14,990 nucleotides of DNA, taken from assembly GCA_029266295.1 (NCBI GenBank), contig JAQSXD010000033.1:1-14990 (forward strand), in the 5' to 3' direction. Position numbers and translations under genes: made by a program. The DNA is from Bacillota bacterium. Lineage in GTDB: Bacteria; Bacillota; Clostridia; Peptostreptococcales; Anaerovoracaceae. A model generated the notes under the pieces. That model was not told the origin of the DNA. It was given only the letters and a program-made list of their open reading frames with translations, and did no database searches. Positions within the stretch are counted from its first letter, which is position 1. The number at the start of each line of letters is the position of its first letter. Below are positions 7,116-14,639 of this stretch, piece after piece.

Positions 7116-9770
7116 ATGGATCAGGAGAAGAAACAGAACCCCATAGGGGTCAGAAAAAAAGGGAGATTAAAAATTTTCCTCGGATATGCAGCTGGTGTGG
7201 GGAAAACCTATTCTATGCTTGACAATGGACATGAGAAGCTAAAGAGCGGTGTTGATACTGTGGTGGGCTACGTTGACCAGGGATCGAGTCAGGAAACCCT
7301 CAGCCTTCTTGAGAAATTACCGATACTACCTTTGAAGAGCATTTCACACGGCAAATTGCAACGCAGAGAGTTTGACGTGGATGCAGCGCTGGAACGAAAA
7401 CCAGAGTTGATACTGGTTGATGATCTGGCATATACGAACCCGCCTGAAATGAGAAATCTGAAACGGTATCAGGACATTGAAGAACTCCTGAATGCAGGCA
7501 TCGATGTCTACACGACGTTGAATATACAGAATATAGAAAGCTTGAGCGGCATCGTTCAGAGCATCATAAAGGTCAGTCCGGGGAGAACCATTCCTGACTA
7601 TATTTTTGATCAGGCGGATATGATTGAAACCGTTGATTTCGCGCCAGAGGAATTGATGAAGCGGTTGGAGGAAGGTAAAATTTGCCGCCACGCAAAGTCT
7701 GGAAATACGATCAAGTTTATTTTCACGAAAGAAAATCTGCGCCTCCTGAGAGAGCTTACCATGCGAAAGGCTGCAGACCGGCTCAGCTATGATAATCAGA
7801 GAGGTGTACCGACAGGCGATTCTCTTGTCAGAACAAAGTTTCTGGTTGTGATCAGTGATGGTGTACCCTCATCCAAGTCAATCCGCTGGGCAGCGAAAGC
7901 CGCAGAAGTGTTTCATGCTTCATGGGCGACTGTTTATGTGGATTCTATGAGAAGAAACCATGAAACTGAGGTACAAGAACAACTTGATCTTGCCAGAAAG
8001 CTTGGTTCTGAAACGGTAAGGCTGAACGGGCACGACGCTGCTGCTGTCATAGCTGAGTATGCAAGGGTTTCCGGGATCTCGAACATCGTGATTGGAAAGG
8101 TCAGAAATCGAAAAAGTATCAAGAAATTGTTTGATATGGAGCTGGAGGATGAACTTTTTGCTCTGCTGCCCAATGTGGAACTTCATATCATCCCGGAAAG
8201 TTTCCCAATGAAGCATCGAAAGCTGAGAAAACTGAAACTTACGGAAAATGTTGTTTTGTCATGGGGTGATACCATTAAAACATTGGGTACTCTAGCTCTT
8301 GCAACACTACTGTCCAAGGGCATCAATACGTTTATCTATGATGATCAGAATGTGATTACGGTGTACATTTTATCTGTTATGATTATTTCCAGAATTACAT
8401 CTGGATATTTTTACGGTATGGCAGCCTCCATTCTGAGCGTCTTGCTGTTCAACTTCTTTTTTACAATACCGTATTACACGTTTGCTGCACTTCAGCCGGA
8501 ATATCCGGTTACGTTCATGATTATGTTCATTGCAGCATTCCTGATCAGTACGCTAACGATGCAAATCAAAACACAAGTGAAAATTTCCGCAGAACGGGAG
8601 CATCGAACGAAGCTTCTTTATGAGATCAATAAGAAGCTGCTGCAGACAAGAGGACTGGAGAATATCGTAAAATTGACAAGTGAGTATATTACTCAGATTT
8701 TCGATCGTGCAGTAGTAATGTATACAGAGGATCCGGTGAATCCGGCATCGGGTTATTATATGGAATCCTCAACAGACCCTTATACTGCACAATTGAGGCG
8801 TGAAGAAGAACGGGAAGCTGCTCATTGGGTTTATCTCAACAGGAAGAAAGCAGGAGCCGGCACGGAAACACTAATGAACGCAGGGGCTCACTATATGCCG
8901 ATCCTCTCACAGGGCAAGTCACTCGGTGTCATTGGAATATCCTGTGCAAACGGAAAGCTGGATCAGAACAGCATTATGTTTTTAAGAATGCTTGTATCAC
9001 AGGTAGCCATGGCGGTGGAGAGACAATTTCTATCAGACGAACAAAGGCGCATCCTCTTAGACTCTGAAACGGAGAAGATGAGAAGTAATCTGTTGCGAGC
9101 GATCTCACATGATATCAGGACGCCGCTCACCGGGATTCTGGGCGCATCCTCCGTCATTTTAGAAGCAGGGGAGAATCTGGATAAAATAACCCATGACCAG
9201 CTCCTTTCCAATATCAAGGAGGATTCTCAATGGTTGATCCGTATGGTGGAAAATCTTCTTTCCGTCACTAGAATTAACGAGGGAACGATGAATGTTGCCA
9301 AATCACCTGAGGCTGTAGAAGAAATTGCAGCAGAAGCGGTCAGTCATGTTAGGAAGCGTATTTCAGATCGGAAAATAACAGTAAAAGTTCCCGATGAGCT
9401 GTTGATGGTACCTATGGATGGGATGCTGATTGAGCAGGTATTGATCAATCTTTTGGAAAACGCGATTAAGCATTCTTCGGAGGAATCTACAGTCGAACTT
9501 GAGGTTTGCTCCAAAGATCAGTTTGCTGTATTTGAGGTTCGGGATTTCGGAAACGGCATCTCGGAAGGAGATCTCGGTAATTTATTTGATACAAGGCTGC
9601 CGGGCAATGGGCGCAGCACCGATTCTTCAAGGGGAATGGGAATTGGTTTATCCATCTGCAGGTCCATAATCAAGGCCCACGGCGGTAAAATGGAAGCAGC
9701 CAACAGAGCGACAGGGGGAGCGGTGTTCCGCTTTTTTCTTCCATTGGAGGGAGCACAGGATGAATCATAA
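7116..9770 (+). CDS. kdpD: KdpD osmosensitive K+ sensor histidine kinase
   Basis: 884 residues, the usual full length. Domain order: the KdpD N-terminal domain (residues about 17-225) with Walker A GYAAGVGKT (23-31) and LILVDD (Asp102, Asp103); a universal-stress-like domain (about 241-365); a four-helix membrane region of DUF4118 type (about 385-490); a GAF-like domain (about 510-640); and the kinase core. The phosphoacceptor is His665 in SHDIRTPLTG, the N box has Asn782 in LLENAIKH, and the glycine boxes RDFGNGIS and RGMGIGLSI are intact. The protein senses low K+ or osmotic stress at the membrane and phosphorylates KdpE, whose gene overlaps its 3' end by 11 bases. The c-di-AMP signature I recall for Staphylococcus KdpD (SxS ... 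FTAxY) is not clear here; the stress domain has SKS ... WATVY. No kdpFABC is present in the window; the divergent neighbour is a KimA-type importer. Confidence 0.95.
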   Translation: MDQEKKQNPIGVRKKGRLKIFLGYAAGVGKTYSMLDNGHEKLKSGVDTVVGYVDQGSSQETLSLLEKLPILPLKSISHGKLQRREFDVDAALERKPELILVDDLAYTNPPEMRNLKRYQDIEELLNAGIDVYTTLNIQNIESLSGIVQSIIKVSPGRTIPDYIFDQADMIETVDFAPEELMKRLEEGKICRHAKSGNTIKFIFTKENLRLLRELTMRKAADRLSYDNQRGVPTGDSLVRTKFLVVISDGVPSSKSIRWAAKAAEVFHASWATVYVDSMRRNHETEVQEQLDLARKLGSETVRLNGHDAAAVIAEYARVSGISNIVIGKVRNRKSIKKLFDMELEDELFALLPNVELHIIPESFPMKHRKLRKLKLTENVVLSWGDTIKTLGTLALATLLSKGINTFIYDDQNVITVYILSVMIISRITSGYFYGMAASILSVLLFNFFFTIPYYTFAALQPEYPVTFMIMFIAAFLISTLTMQIKTQVKISAEREHRTKLLYEINKKLLQTRGLENIVKLTSEYITQIFDRAVVMYTEDPVNPASGYYMESSTDPYTAQLRREEEREAAHWVYLNRKKAGAGTETLMNAGAHYMPILSQGKSLGVIGISCANGKLDQNSIMFLRMLVSQVAMAVERQFLSDEQRRILLDSETEKMRSNLLRAISHDIRTPLTGILGASSVILEAGENLDKITHDQLLSNIKEDSQWLIRMVENLLSVTRINEGTMNVAKSPEAVEEIAAEAVSHVRKRISDRKITVKVPDELLMVPMDGMLIEQVLINLLENAIKHSSEESTVELEVCSKDQFAVFEVRDFGNGISEGDLGNLFDTRLPGNGRSTDSSRGMGIGLSICRSIIKAHGGKMEAANRATGGAVFRFFLPLEGAQDES

Positions 9771-10458
9771 TCCGTTGATTTTAATCGTTGAGGACGATGT
9801 GTCCATTTGCAATTTCATAGCTGCTGTATTGTCATCAAATCAATATCATTTGATCAAGGCTGAAACGGGGAAAACCGCGATTTCACTCGCTGCTTCCCAT
9901 TGCCCGGATCTCATTCTGCTTGATCTTGGACTGCCGGATATGGACGGAATTGACGTCTTGAAAAGCCTTCGAGAATGGTCCGGTGTTCCCATTATCATCG
10001 TGTCTGCCAGGGGACATGAAAGGGAAAAAGTCGAGGCACTGGATTTGGGCGCTGATGATTATATCACAAAGCCCTTTGGCACTTCGGAGCTGCTGGCTCG
10101 AATCAGAACTGCGTTGCGCCACAGCCAAAAACCATTTACAGGAGCATCACGAAGGGATAAAATAACATTAGGTGAACTCGAAATCGATATAGAAAAAAGA
10201 CTTGTTACGATAAACGGTAGAGAGGTACACCTGACTCCCATCGAATACCGGATGATACTGCTGCTCTCTCAAAATATGGGGAAGGTATTGACCTATGACA
10301 ATATCATCAGAGAAATCTGGGGGCCATATACCAATGAAATCCAAACCCTACGGGTTAATATGGCCAACATCAGAAGAAAGCTCGAGGAAAATCCAGCCGA
10401 ACCGAAATATATCGTCACCGAGGTCGGAGTGGGATATCGGATGGTAGAGGAAGTCTGA
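9760..10458 (+). CDS. kdpE: KdpE response regulator, OmpR family
   Basis: 232 residues. The receiver domain (about 1-120) has the acidic pair Glu11-Asp12-Asp13 (VEDD), phosphoacceptor Asp55 in LILLDLGLPDMDG and the conserved lysine in DDYITKPFG. The C-terminal winged-helix DNA-binding domain (about 130-230) has ITLGELEIDIEKR, HLTPIEYRMILLL and ends in EVGVGYRMV, all standard for KdpE/OmpR regulators. GGAGGG (9747-9752) lies inside the end of kdpD, seven bases before the ATG, and the genes overlap by 11 bases, so translation is coupled. Phosphorylated by KdpD, it would activate K+ uptake genes. The likely target here is the divergent permease, because no kdpFABC follows. Only 38 bases separate it from the beta-helix gene, with no terminator in between. 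Confidence 0.93.
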   Translation: MNHNPLILIVEDDVSICNFIAAVLSSNQYHLIKAETGKTAISLAASHCPDLILLDLGLPDMDGIDVLKSLREWSGVPIIIVSARGHEREKVEALDLGADDYITKPFGTSELLARIRTALRHSQKPFTGASRRDKITLGELEIDIEKRLVTINGREVHLTPIEYRMILLLSQNMGKVLTYDNIIREIWGPYTNEIQTLRVNMANIRRKLEENPAEPKYIVTEVGVGYRMVEEV

Positions 10459-10496
10459 TCAGGAGCTATCACAACACAAAAGGGAAGGGGAAAGAG

Positions 10497-11633
10497 ATGA
10501 AAAAAGAATGGAAAGGGTTTCTTTGCGGTGTGCTTGCTACATCGCTTATTTTTGGTATGTCTTTCACGGTATTTGCCGAAACGGCAGGAAAGGCCATAAC
10601 CGTCGCTTATCGCAATATCAAGATCTATGTGGATGGTGCCGAGGTTGAAACCACTGATGTCAAAGGAAATCCGACGGAAGCGTTTCTCTACAATGGAACA
10701 ACGTATCTGCCGGTCAGAGGATTGGCTGCGGCATTGGGGAAGGATCTTGCATGGGATGGAAAGAGCAATCGGGTTTATATCGGATGGATTCCTGAAGATA
10801 TGAGGCCTGTAGTCACAGTAAGTACCGCGGAGGAATTTCTGAAGGAGATCGGTTCCAATAAAAAGATTGTTCTAAAGCCGGGTGTTTACAATCTTTCTGC
10901 AGCAGATGAGGGAAGAGGTCTGACGATTTCAAACGTCAGCAATCTTACGATTGAAGGGGTGGAGTCCGGTCAGACGGAATTTGTTGTAGACTCTCGTTAT
11001 GCCCAGGTGATGAATTTTATAAATTGCAAAGGCATTACAATTAAGAATATCAAAGCAGGCCATACACCATCAGAATATGAATGCGATGCAGGGGTGCTGC
11101 TCTTTGACGGCTGCAGCGACGTTTCTGTCAGCAATTCAGAGCTTTACGGCTGCGGCAGCATCGGGGTTACATTGCAGAACACGAACGGCTTCTACGGATA
11201 TGATCTGGACATCAACCATTGTTCGCTGAGAGCAATTGAAATCCATGATTCAAAAAATGTTCTGTTTCAAGATTCTATCATCCGGGATCATGAAGCTTAC
11301 AGCAATATCGTCTACATTGCACGATCGGAAAGCGTTACATTCCGGAACAGTGATTTCAAGAATAATAAGAACTTTCTCTGGAGCTTCTTTGAATTAACTG
11401 AGAGCGCAGACGTATTGATAGAAGATTGCCGCTTCGAAGATAATTCCAGAAAAACCGATCCTGATTGGGAAAATGTATGCTTTTTCAATGTTGGAGATGA
11501 TCCGGCAGGGGCTAGCAGCGCGCTTACCGTACGAAATACGATCATGAAAGGAAACAAGAGCGATTTGCTGACAAGCAATAAAACGGCTGTAACATTTGAG
11601 AATTGCACTATGAGCAATAACACATGGAAATAG
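10497..11633 (+). CDS. Secreted stalk-domain (copper amine oxidase N-like) and right-handed beta-helix protein
   Basis: 378 residues. A signal peptide (MKKEWKGFLCGVLATSLIFG, cleavage probably after VFA at about residue 27) is followed by a copper-amine-oxidase N-like stalk domain at about 35-100: IKIYVDGAEV, FLYNGTTYLPVRGLAAALG and a final NRVYIG. From about residue 112 onward come roughly nine irregular coils of 20-24 residues with the N-x-x-V-T/L-x-x-x-x-F pattern of parallel beta-helix (PbH1) repeats, for example ISNVSNLTIEG, DSKNVLFQDSIIRDHE and TAVTFENCTMSNN. Such folds often bind or cleave polysaccharides, but no pectate-lyase or NosD catalytic motif is recognisable. It has no cell-wall anchor motif and is probably released or held by the stalk domain. 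AAGGGAAGGGG precedes the ATG. It lies 38 bases after kdpE and may be cotranscribed with it. Confidence 0.88.
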   Translation: MKKEWKGFLCGVLATSLIFGMSFTVFAETAGKAITVAYRNIKIYVDGAEVETTDVKGNPTEAFLYNGTTYLPVRGLAAALGKDLAWDGKSNRVYIGWIPEDMRPVVTVSTAEEFLKEIGSNKKIVLKPGVYNLSAADEGRGLTISNVSNLTIEGVESGQTEFVVDSRYAQVMNFINCKGITIKNIKAGHTPSEYECDAGVLLFDGCSDVSVSNSELYGCGSIGVTLQNTNGFYGYDLDINHCSLRAIEIHDSKNVLFQDSIIRDHEAYSNIVYIARSESVTFRNSDFKNNKNFLWSFFELTESADVLIEDCRFEDNSRKTDPDWENVCFFNVGDDPAGASSALTVRNTIMKGNKSDLLTSNKTAVTFENCTMSNNTWK

Positions 11634-11699
11634 GGTGTTCTGATTCGGGAAATAATGTGCTATGATTCAGTGAATAGGGCTTTATGTTTAGGGAGCGAT

Positions 11700-12419
11700 A
11701 TGAAGAAATGGATTACAAAAAGCGGTCTTGAAATCCTCCGGCTGGCTGGAGGAATGTCCAAGGTTTTCGCTATTAAAAAGGAAAACCGGTTCCTCCTTAT
11801 CGATACTGGACGCAAATCGAGCCGGCGTGCTTTACTACATGGAATAAATCGGATAGAAGACAGTGGGTGCAGCCTTGCTGCGCTGATTCTTACTCATGCT
11901 CATTATGACCATACGGCAAATATTGCGGCTATCCTAGCGAATCACAAGGTCCCGGTCATAATCAACCAAAGGGATGCGGTCTATCTAGAGTCAGGCAGGT
12001 CAGCATCCATTCGTGGGACTGTTCCAGTCATCCGATTCCTGGTGAAGAGGCTTGAGAAGGGGTTTCAGCTCCTTGCTCAGTACCAGCCCGTAAAATCCAA
12101 TCTTCAGGTGGACGACGAGCTTACTCTAGAGACGCTTGGTTTTGAAGAGGTTGATCTTCTTTATACGCCAGGCCATACGATGGGATCACAAAGCATAATC
12201 GTTGATCATGAGGTTGCTTTGGTGGGCGATACCATGTTTGGAATCGTTCCAAGATCAATTTTCCCGCCCTTTGCCCAAGATGTGGATCTTCTTGTAAATA
12301 GCTGGAGTTGCTTACTTAAAACTGGCTGCTCTGTGTTCCTGCCGTCTCATGGCTCCAGTAACGCCAGGGAAGTGGTAGAGAAGGAGTATCGGAAGTATCA
12401 AATAAGGAGAGTGCTATGA
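11700..12419 (+). CDS. MBL-fold metallo-hydrolase
   Basis: 239 residues. The complete di-metal site of the metallo-beta-lactamase/glyoxalase II superfamily is present: His66, His68, Asp70 and His71 in THAHYDH, His159 in TPGHTMGS, Asp177 in GDTMFG and His217 in PSHGS. It has no signal peptide and should be a cytoplasmic hydrolase of a small ester, thioester or similar substrate, which cannot be named from the sequence. I chose ATG 11700 over an in-frame ATG at 11655 because GGGAG (11691-11695) is correctly placed before it and the family N-terminus begins near KSGLEILRL. Its stop codon overlaps the start of a DUF1697 stump (ATGA), so the enzyme was once followed by that gene in an operon. Confidence 0.9.
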   Translation: MKKWITKSGLEILRLAGGMSKVFAIKKENRFLLIDTGRKSSRRALLHGINRIEDSGCSLAALILTHAHYDHTANIAAILANHKVPVIINQRDAVYLESGRSASIRGTVPVIRFLVKRLEKGFQLLAQYQPVKSNLQVDDELTLETLGFEEVDLLYTPGHTMGSQSIIVDHEVALVGDTMFGIVPRSIFPPFAQDVDLLVNSWSCLLKTGCSVFLPSHGSSNAREVVEKEYRKYQIRRVL

Positions 12420-12469
12420 GGTACATCGCACTGCTGAGGGGGATCAATGTAGGCGGAAATACATGTTAA
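12416..12469 (+). pseudogene. 5' stump of a DUF1697 gene
   Basis: ATG 12416, overlapping the upstream stop as ATGA, begins MRYIALLRGINVGGNTC and stops at TAA 12467-12469. MxYxALLRGINVGG is the very characteristic N-terminus of DUF1697 proteins (about 180 residues), and the following 66 bases contain nothing recognisable of the rest in any frame. This looks like a gene removed by deletion just after its first 15 codons, leaving its start and coupling intact. The short remaining peptide is unlikely to be functional. Confidence 0.75.
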
Positions 12470-12501
12470 AACCTTTTCCAGAACGCCAAATGGCGTAGGT
12501 T
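12470..12501 (+). other. Hairpin between the DUF1697 stump and the cupin gene
   Basis: ACGCCA (12483-12488) and TGGCGT (12491-12496) form a near-perfect palindrome, and AACCT (12470-12474) can pair with AGGTT (12497-12501) outside it. No U-tract follows, so this is not a convincing terminator. It may be a deletion junction, an operator or a stabilising hairpin. Confidence 0.3.
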
Positions 12502-12535
12502 AATTTATTGCGAGAACTGATTTGGGAGGATTCGT

Positions 12536-13036
12536 ATGGCAGTGATTATAAAACCAGATGAGCTTGAATATGCGGCCAAAGAGTCCGCAATCTTTGAGTT
12601 TGCGCTCTTGACTGGAAAGAAGCAATCCGGAGCGGCAAAGCAAATGAAATATGATATTCGCATGCTTGAAGCCGGGCGGTTTTCCTTTCCCTATCACTTT
12701 CACCGCAATTCAGAAGAACTCTTTGTGATTCTATCAGGGTGTGCTATGCTGCGAACTCCCACAGAGTTTTTGGAAGTGCATGAGGGTGATGTGATATTTT
12801 TCGAGATGGGCCCGGTAGGCGCACATCAGCTGTATAATCATACAGCTGAGCCTTGTCGATATCTTGACCTGCGAACTGTTTCCGGAATGGACGTTTGCGA
12901 ATATCCGGATTCCGGAAAAATCAATATCTTGCCGGTACAGGAGGTCTACCAGACCGGAGATCAAGTTGACTACTATCAGGGAGAAGCGCAGGTCCGTGAC
13001 AAATGGCCGTTGTCCATTCTGGAAGAGCCACGATAA
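12536..13036 (+). CDS. Cupin-domain protein
   Basis: 166 residues, a single-domain cupin. The metal-binding motifs are intact: motif 1 with His54 and His56 and Glu60 or Glu61 in YHFHRNSEELFVILSG, and motif 2 with His97 and Asn101 in EGDVIFFEMGPVGAHQLYN. Small cupins of this type are metal-dependent isomerases, dioxygenases or sugar- or ligand-binding proteins; the function here is not determined by the sequence. There is no signal peptide. GGGAGGA lies five bases before the ATG. It is the last gene before the terminator at 13081-13137. The remnant of the DUF1697 gene directly upstream suggests that the region was rearranged. Confidence 0.85.
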   Translation: MAVIIKPDELEYAAKESAIFEFALLTGKKQSGAAKQMKYDIRMLEAGRFSFPYHFHRNSEELFVILSGCAMLRTPTEFLEVHEGDVIFFEMGPVGAHQLYNHTAEPCRYLDLRTVSGMDVCEYPDSGKINILPVQEVYQTGDQVDYYQGEAQVRDKWPLSILEEPR

Positions 13037-13080
13037 AATGAACGGAGCAGCCTCTGAATGATAATAAAATGAATCATTAT

Positions 13081-13137
13081 GCCGTTTTGAAACCTTCCGG
13101 TGAATTGATCCCGGTTGTGTCTTCAGGCGGCTTTTTT
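13081..13137 (+). terminator. Intrinsic terminator after the cupin gene
   Basis: GCCGTTT (13081-13087) pairs, using G-U pairs, with AGGCGGC (13125-13131). GAA/TTC extends the stem past one bulge, and an inner CCGG/CCGG stem (13097-13100 and 13110-13113) closes the loop. Six T residues follow at 13132-13137. It begins 44 bases after the cupin stop codon. Confidence 0.55.
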
Positions 13138-13355
13138 ATATCGTTGGAGATGTCATACATACGAGATAAAAGTGCAAAGAGCCTGCAGTAAAAGAGGGAT
13201 GAGCAGGCATAAAAAACCATTACATAATACTAATGTTGAAGGACATGCTGATATTATTAATAATAATATTAAATTATATCATTGAATAATCTTAATAAAA
13301 TCAATTTAAATATTAATATAATTAATAAAATTATGAATAAATTTCAAAATATCTA
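13138..13355. other. Gene-free, extremely AT-rich intergenic region
   Basis: Between the cupin terminator and the DUF2089 operon no ORF is credible. A hairpin GCCTGC/GCAGGC (13181-13186 and 13203-13208) with a 16-base loop is the only structure I see. From 13261 to 13350 only six of 90 bases are G or C, with many TAAT/ATTA tracts. This could be an UP-element-rich or intrinsically curved promoter region, or simply neutral spacer. Confidence 0.6.
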
Positions 13356-13384
13356 TTGCTTTACTTCAATAATAGTGATATTGT
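13356..13384 (+). promoter_or_regulatory. Weak promoter candidate for the DUF2089 operon
   Basis: TTGCTT (13356-13361), a 17-base spacer and TATTGT (13379-13384) lie about 30 bases before the start codon and downstream of the AT-rich block. The match is moderate (3 and 4 of 6), so this is the best candidate rather than a secure call. Confidence 0.3.
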
Positions 13385-13412
13385 TGATTTATGAAAAAGG
13401 AGCGTGAGAAAT

Positions 13413-13784
13413 ATGTCCTACAAAGTAATCGGAAAATGCCCTGTTTGCAGTTCTAAGCTGAAAGCGATCAAACTGAAATGCAATCAATGCGGCACTGCCA
13501 TAGAAAATGAATTTGAACTTTCCAAGTTTGAATATCTCAGCGTGGAGCAGCTGAAATTCATGGAAATCTTTGTGATGTGCAGGGGGAATATCAAGGATGT
13601 GGAGCGTGAGCTTGGCATATCCTATCCGACGGTCCGGGCAAAACTGGATGAAGTGATCAGCGCATTAGGCTATCCGGTTTCAAAAAAGCCTGCAGTCAAT
13701 CAGAATGAAATTATTGATCTACTGGAAAAGGGCGAAATAACAGCAGATGCGGCGCTAGCGATGATGAAAGAAAACAAATATTAA
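13413..13784 (+). CDS. DUF2089 zinc-ribbon/HTH protein, likely regulator
   Basis: 123 residues from ATG 13413. A GTG at 13404 is in frame but sits only one base after the Shine-Dalgarno GGAG (13399-13402), so I reject it. The N-terminus is a zinc ribbon, with Cys9-Pro-x-Cys12 and Cys23-x2-Cys26. The middle (about 41-87) is a helix-turn-helix: LSVEQLKFMEIF, then DVERELGISYPTVRAKLDEVI, as in DUF2089 proteins. The C-terminus (about 97-121), EIIDLLEKGEITADAALAMM, is a short helical hairpin of SHOCT-like type that is also found at the start of the next protein. The combination suggests a DNA-binding transcription factor that could talk to its neighbour through this module. It leads a three-gene operon with gaps of 17 and 116 bases. 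Confidence 0.88.
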   Translation: MSYKVIGKCPVCSSKLKAIKLKCNQCGTAIENEFELSKFEYLSVEQLKFMEIFVMCRGNIKDVERELGISYPTVRAKLDEVISALGYPVSKKPAVNQNEIIDLLEKGEITADAALAMMKENKY

Positions 13785-13801
13785 TAAGGAGTGAAAATAA
13801 A

Positions 13802-14173
13802 ATGAAAGAGGAAGTAAAGAGAATCTTAAAAATGGTAGAAGAGGGAAAGATTGATGCAGACAAGGCGACAGAATTAATCGAGGCTTTGAACGGAAGCAGC
13901 GAAAGTCAGTCATTGACGGTGGCAGGCAGCAGAGATAAAATGCTGCGTATCAAGGTTTTGGGCGGAGAAGCGGACACGGTGAATGTGAACATTCCTGTTA
14001 ACTTTCTAAAATCCATCGGAAATGCCATCAACAATGTAAAGATACCTGGTGTATCAGAACAGGAAGGAATCGATATAAAAATGATTATGGAAGCCATCGA
14101 TTCCGGCTTAGAGGGAAAGATTGTGGATGTGAAAACCTCGAAGGGTGAGTTTGTGGAAATCAGTATTGATTGA
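13802..14173 (+). CDS. SHOCT-like domain protein (YvlB/LiaX N-terminal type)
   Basis: 123 residues. The N-terminal 30 (KEEVKRILKMVEEGKIDADK and the following ATELIEAL) match the SHOCT-like helical hairpin found at the start of YvlB/LiaX-type envelope-stress proteins. After a linker (about 31-46) a second domain runs from LRIKVLGGEADTVNVNIPVN to VDVKTSKGEFVEISID. There is no membrane helix or signal peptide. AAGGAG lies ten bases before the ATG, and the gene is 17 bases after the DUF2089 gene, so they are cotranscribed. Its C-terminal domain is repeated in the next gene. A role in envelope or antimicrobial stress is inferred from family resemblance only. Confidence 0.8.
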   Translation: MKEEVKRILKMVEEGKIDADKATELIEALNGSSESQSLTVAGSRDKMLRIKVLGGEADTVNVNIPVNFLKSIGNAINNVKIPGVSEQEGIDIKMIMEAIDSGLEGKIVDVKTSKGEFVEISID

Positions 14174-14289
14174 TCAAAAGAACCAGCATTAACTGTTAGA
14201 AAGGGTTCTGATGGTACTGGAAAGGGCCTCATTCGATTTCTGGAAGGGGTCTCCATGGATTGAGCATAACACGGAAAGGAATATTGGGA

Positions 14290-14550
14290 GTGAAGATTTA
14301 TATCAAGGAAGGGGAAGGACGGCGATATATGATTCCGGCACCCCTTTGGCTTGTAAAGGCGGCACTGGGAGTCGGAGGATTTGGTGTCAGAGCTGCCAGA
14401 AAATATGTTCCAGAGGACCAGCGGATCTACTACGATAGCATTGATTTCAAAGAATTAAGCAGGGGTTTCGATGTGCTAAGTCAATATAAGGGACTGACTA
14501 TGGTAGATATTAAGGCAAAGGATGGAACAGAAGTAAAGATTATTATATAA
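14290..14550 (+). CDS. Short paralogue of the SHOCT-like protein's C-terminal domain
   Basis: 86 residues from GTG 14290, which has GGAAAGGA ending nine bases upstream. A TTG at 14260 would give 96 residues but has no ribosome binding site. The sequence KIYIKEGEGRRYMIPAPLWL, then YDSIDFKELSRGFDVLSQY and finally MVDIKAKDGTEVKIII, lines up with the second domain of the preceding protein (RIKVLGGEAD, IPVNFL, IVDVKTSKGEFVEI). It lacks the N-terminal helical hairpin, so it is a domain-only duplicate. It is the last gene before the strong terminator at 14559-14593. The 116-base gap upstream has a short hairpin (AGAACC/GGTTCT at 14179-14184 and 14204-14209) that could separate expression levels. Function unknown. 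Confidence 0.75.
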   Translation: MKIYIKEGEGRRYMIPAPLWLVKAALGVGGFGVRAARKYVPEDQRIYYDSIDFKELSRGFDVLSQYKGLTMVDIKAKDGTEVKIII

Positions 14551-14558
14551 GGAAAACA

Positions 14559-14600
14559 AAAGGCTGCGGCAGAACGAAATTGCCGCAGTCTTTCCATTTT
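14559..14600 (+). terminator. Strong intrinsic terminator of the DUF2089 operon
   Basis: AAAGGCTGCGGCA (14559-14571) pairs with TGCCGCAGTCTTT (14581-14593), 13 bp with a single G-U pair and a 9-base loop, starting nine bases after the stop codon. The U-tract is interrupted (TTTCCATTTT), but the stem is very stable. Confidence 0.8.
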
Positions 14601-14639
14601 ATGTAGTTTAATAATTTTGCATGGTAAAAACTTTTTAGC

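Noticed and set aside
13181..13208. GCCTGC/GCAGGC hairpin as a terminator
   Set aside because: Stem of six with a 16-base loop and no T-run on the plus strand; a better terminator lies just upstream.
13906..14256. 116-codon minus-strand ORF over the SHOCT-like gene
   Set aside because: Antisense shadow of a well-supported gene; no ribosome binding site or family resemblance.
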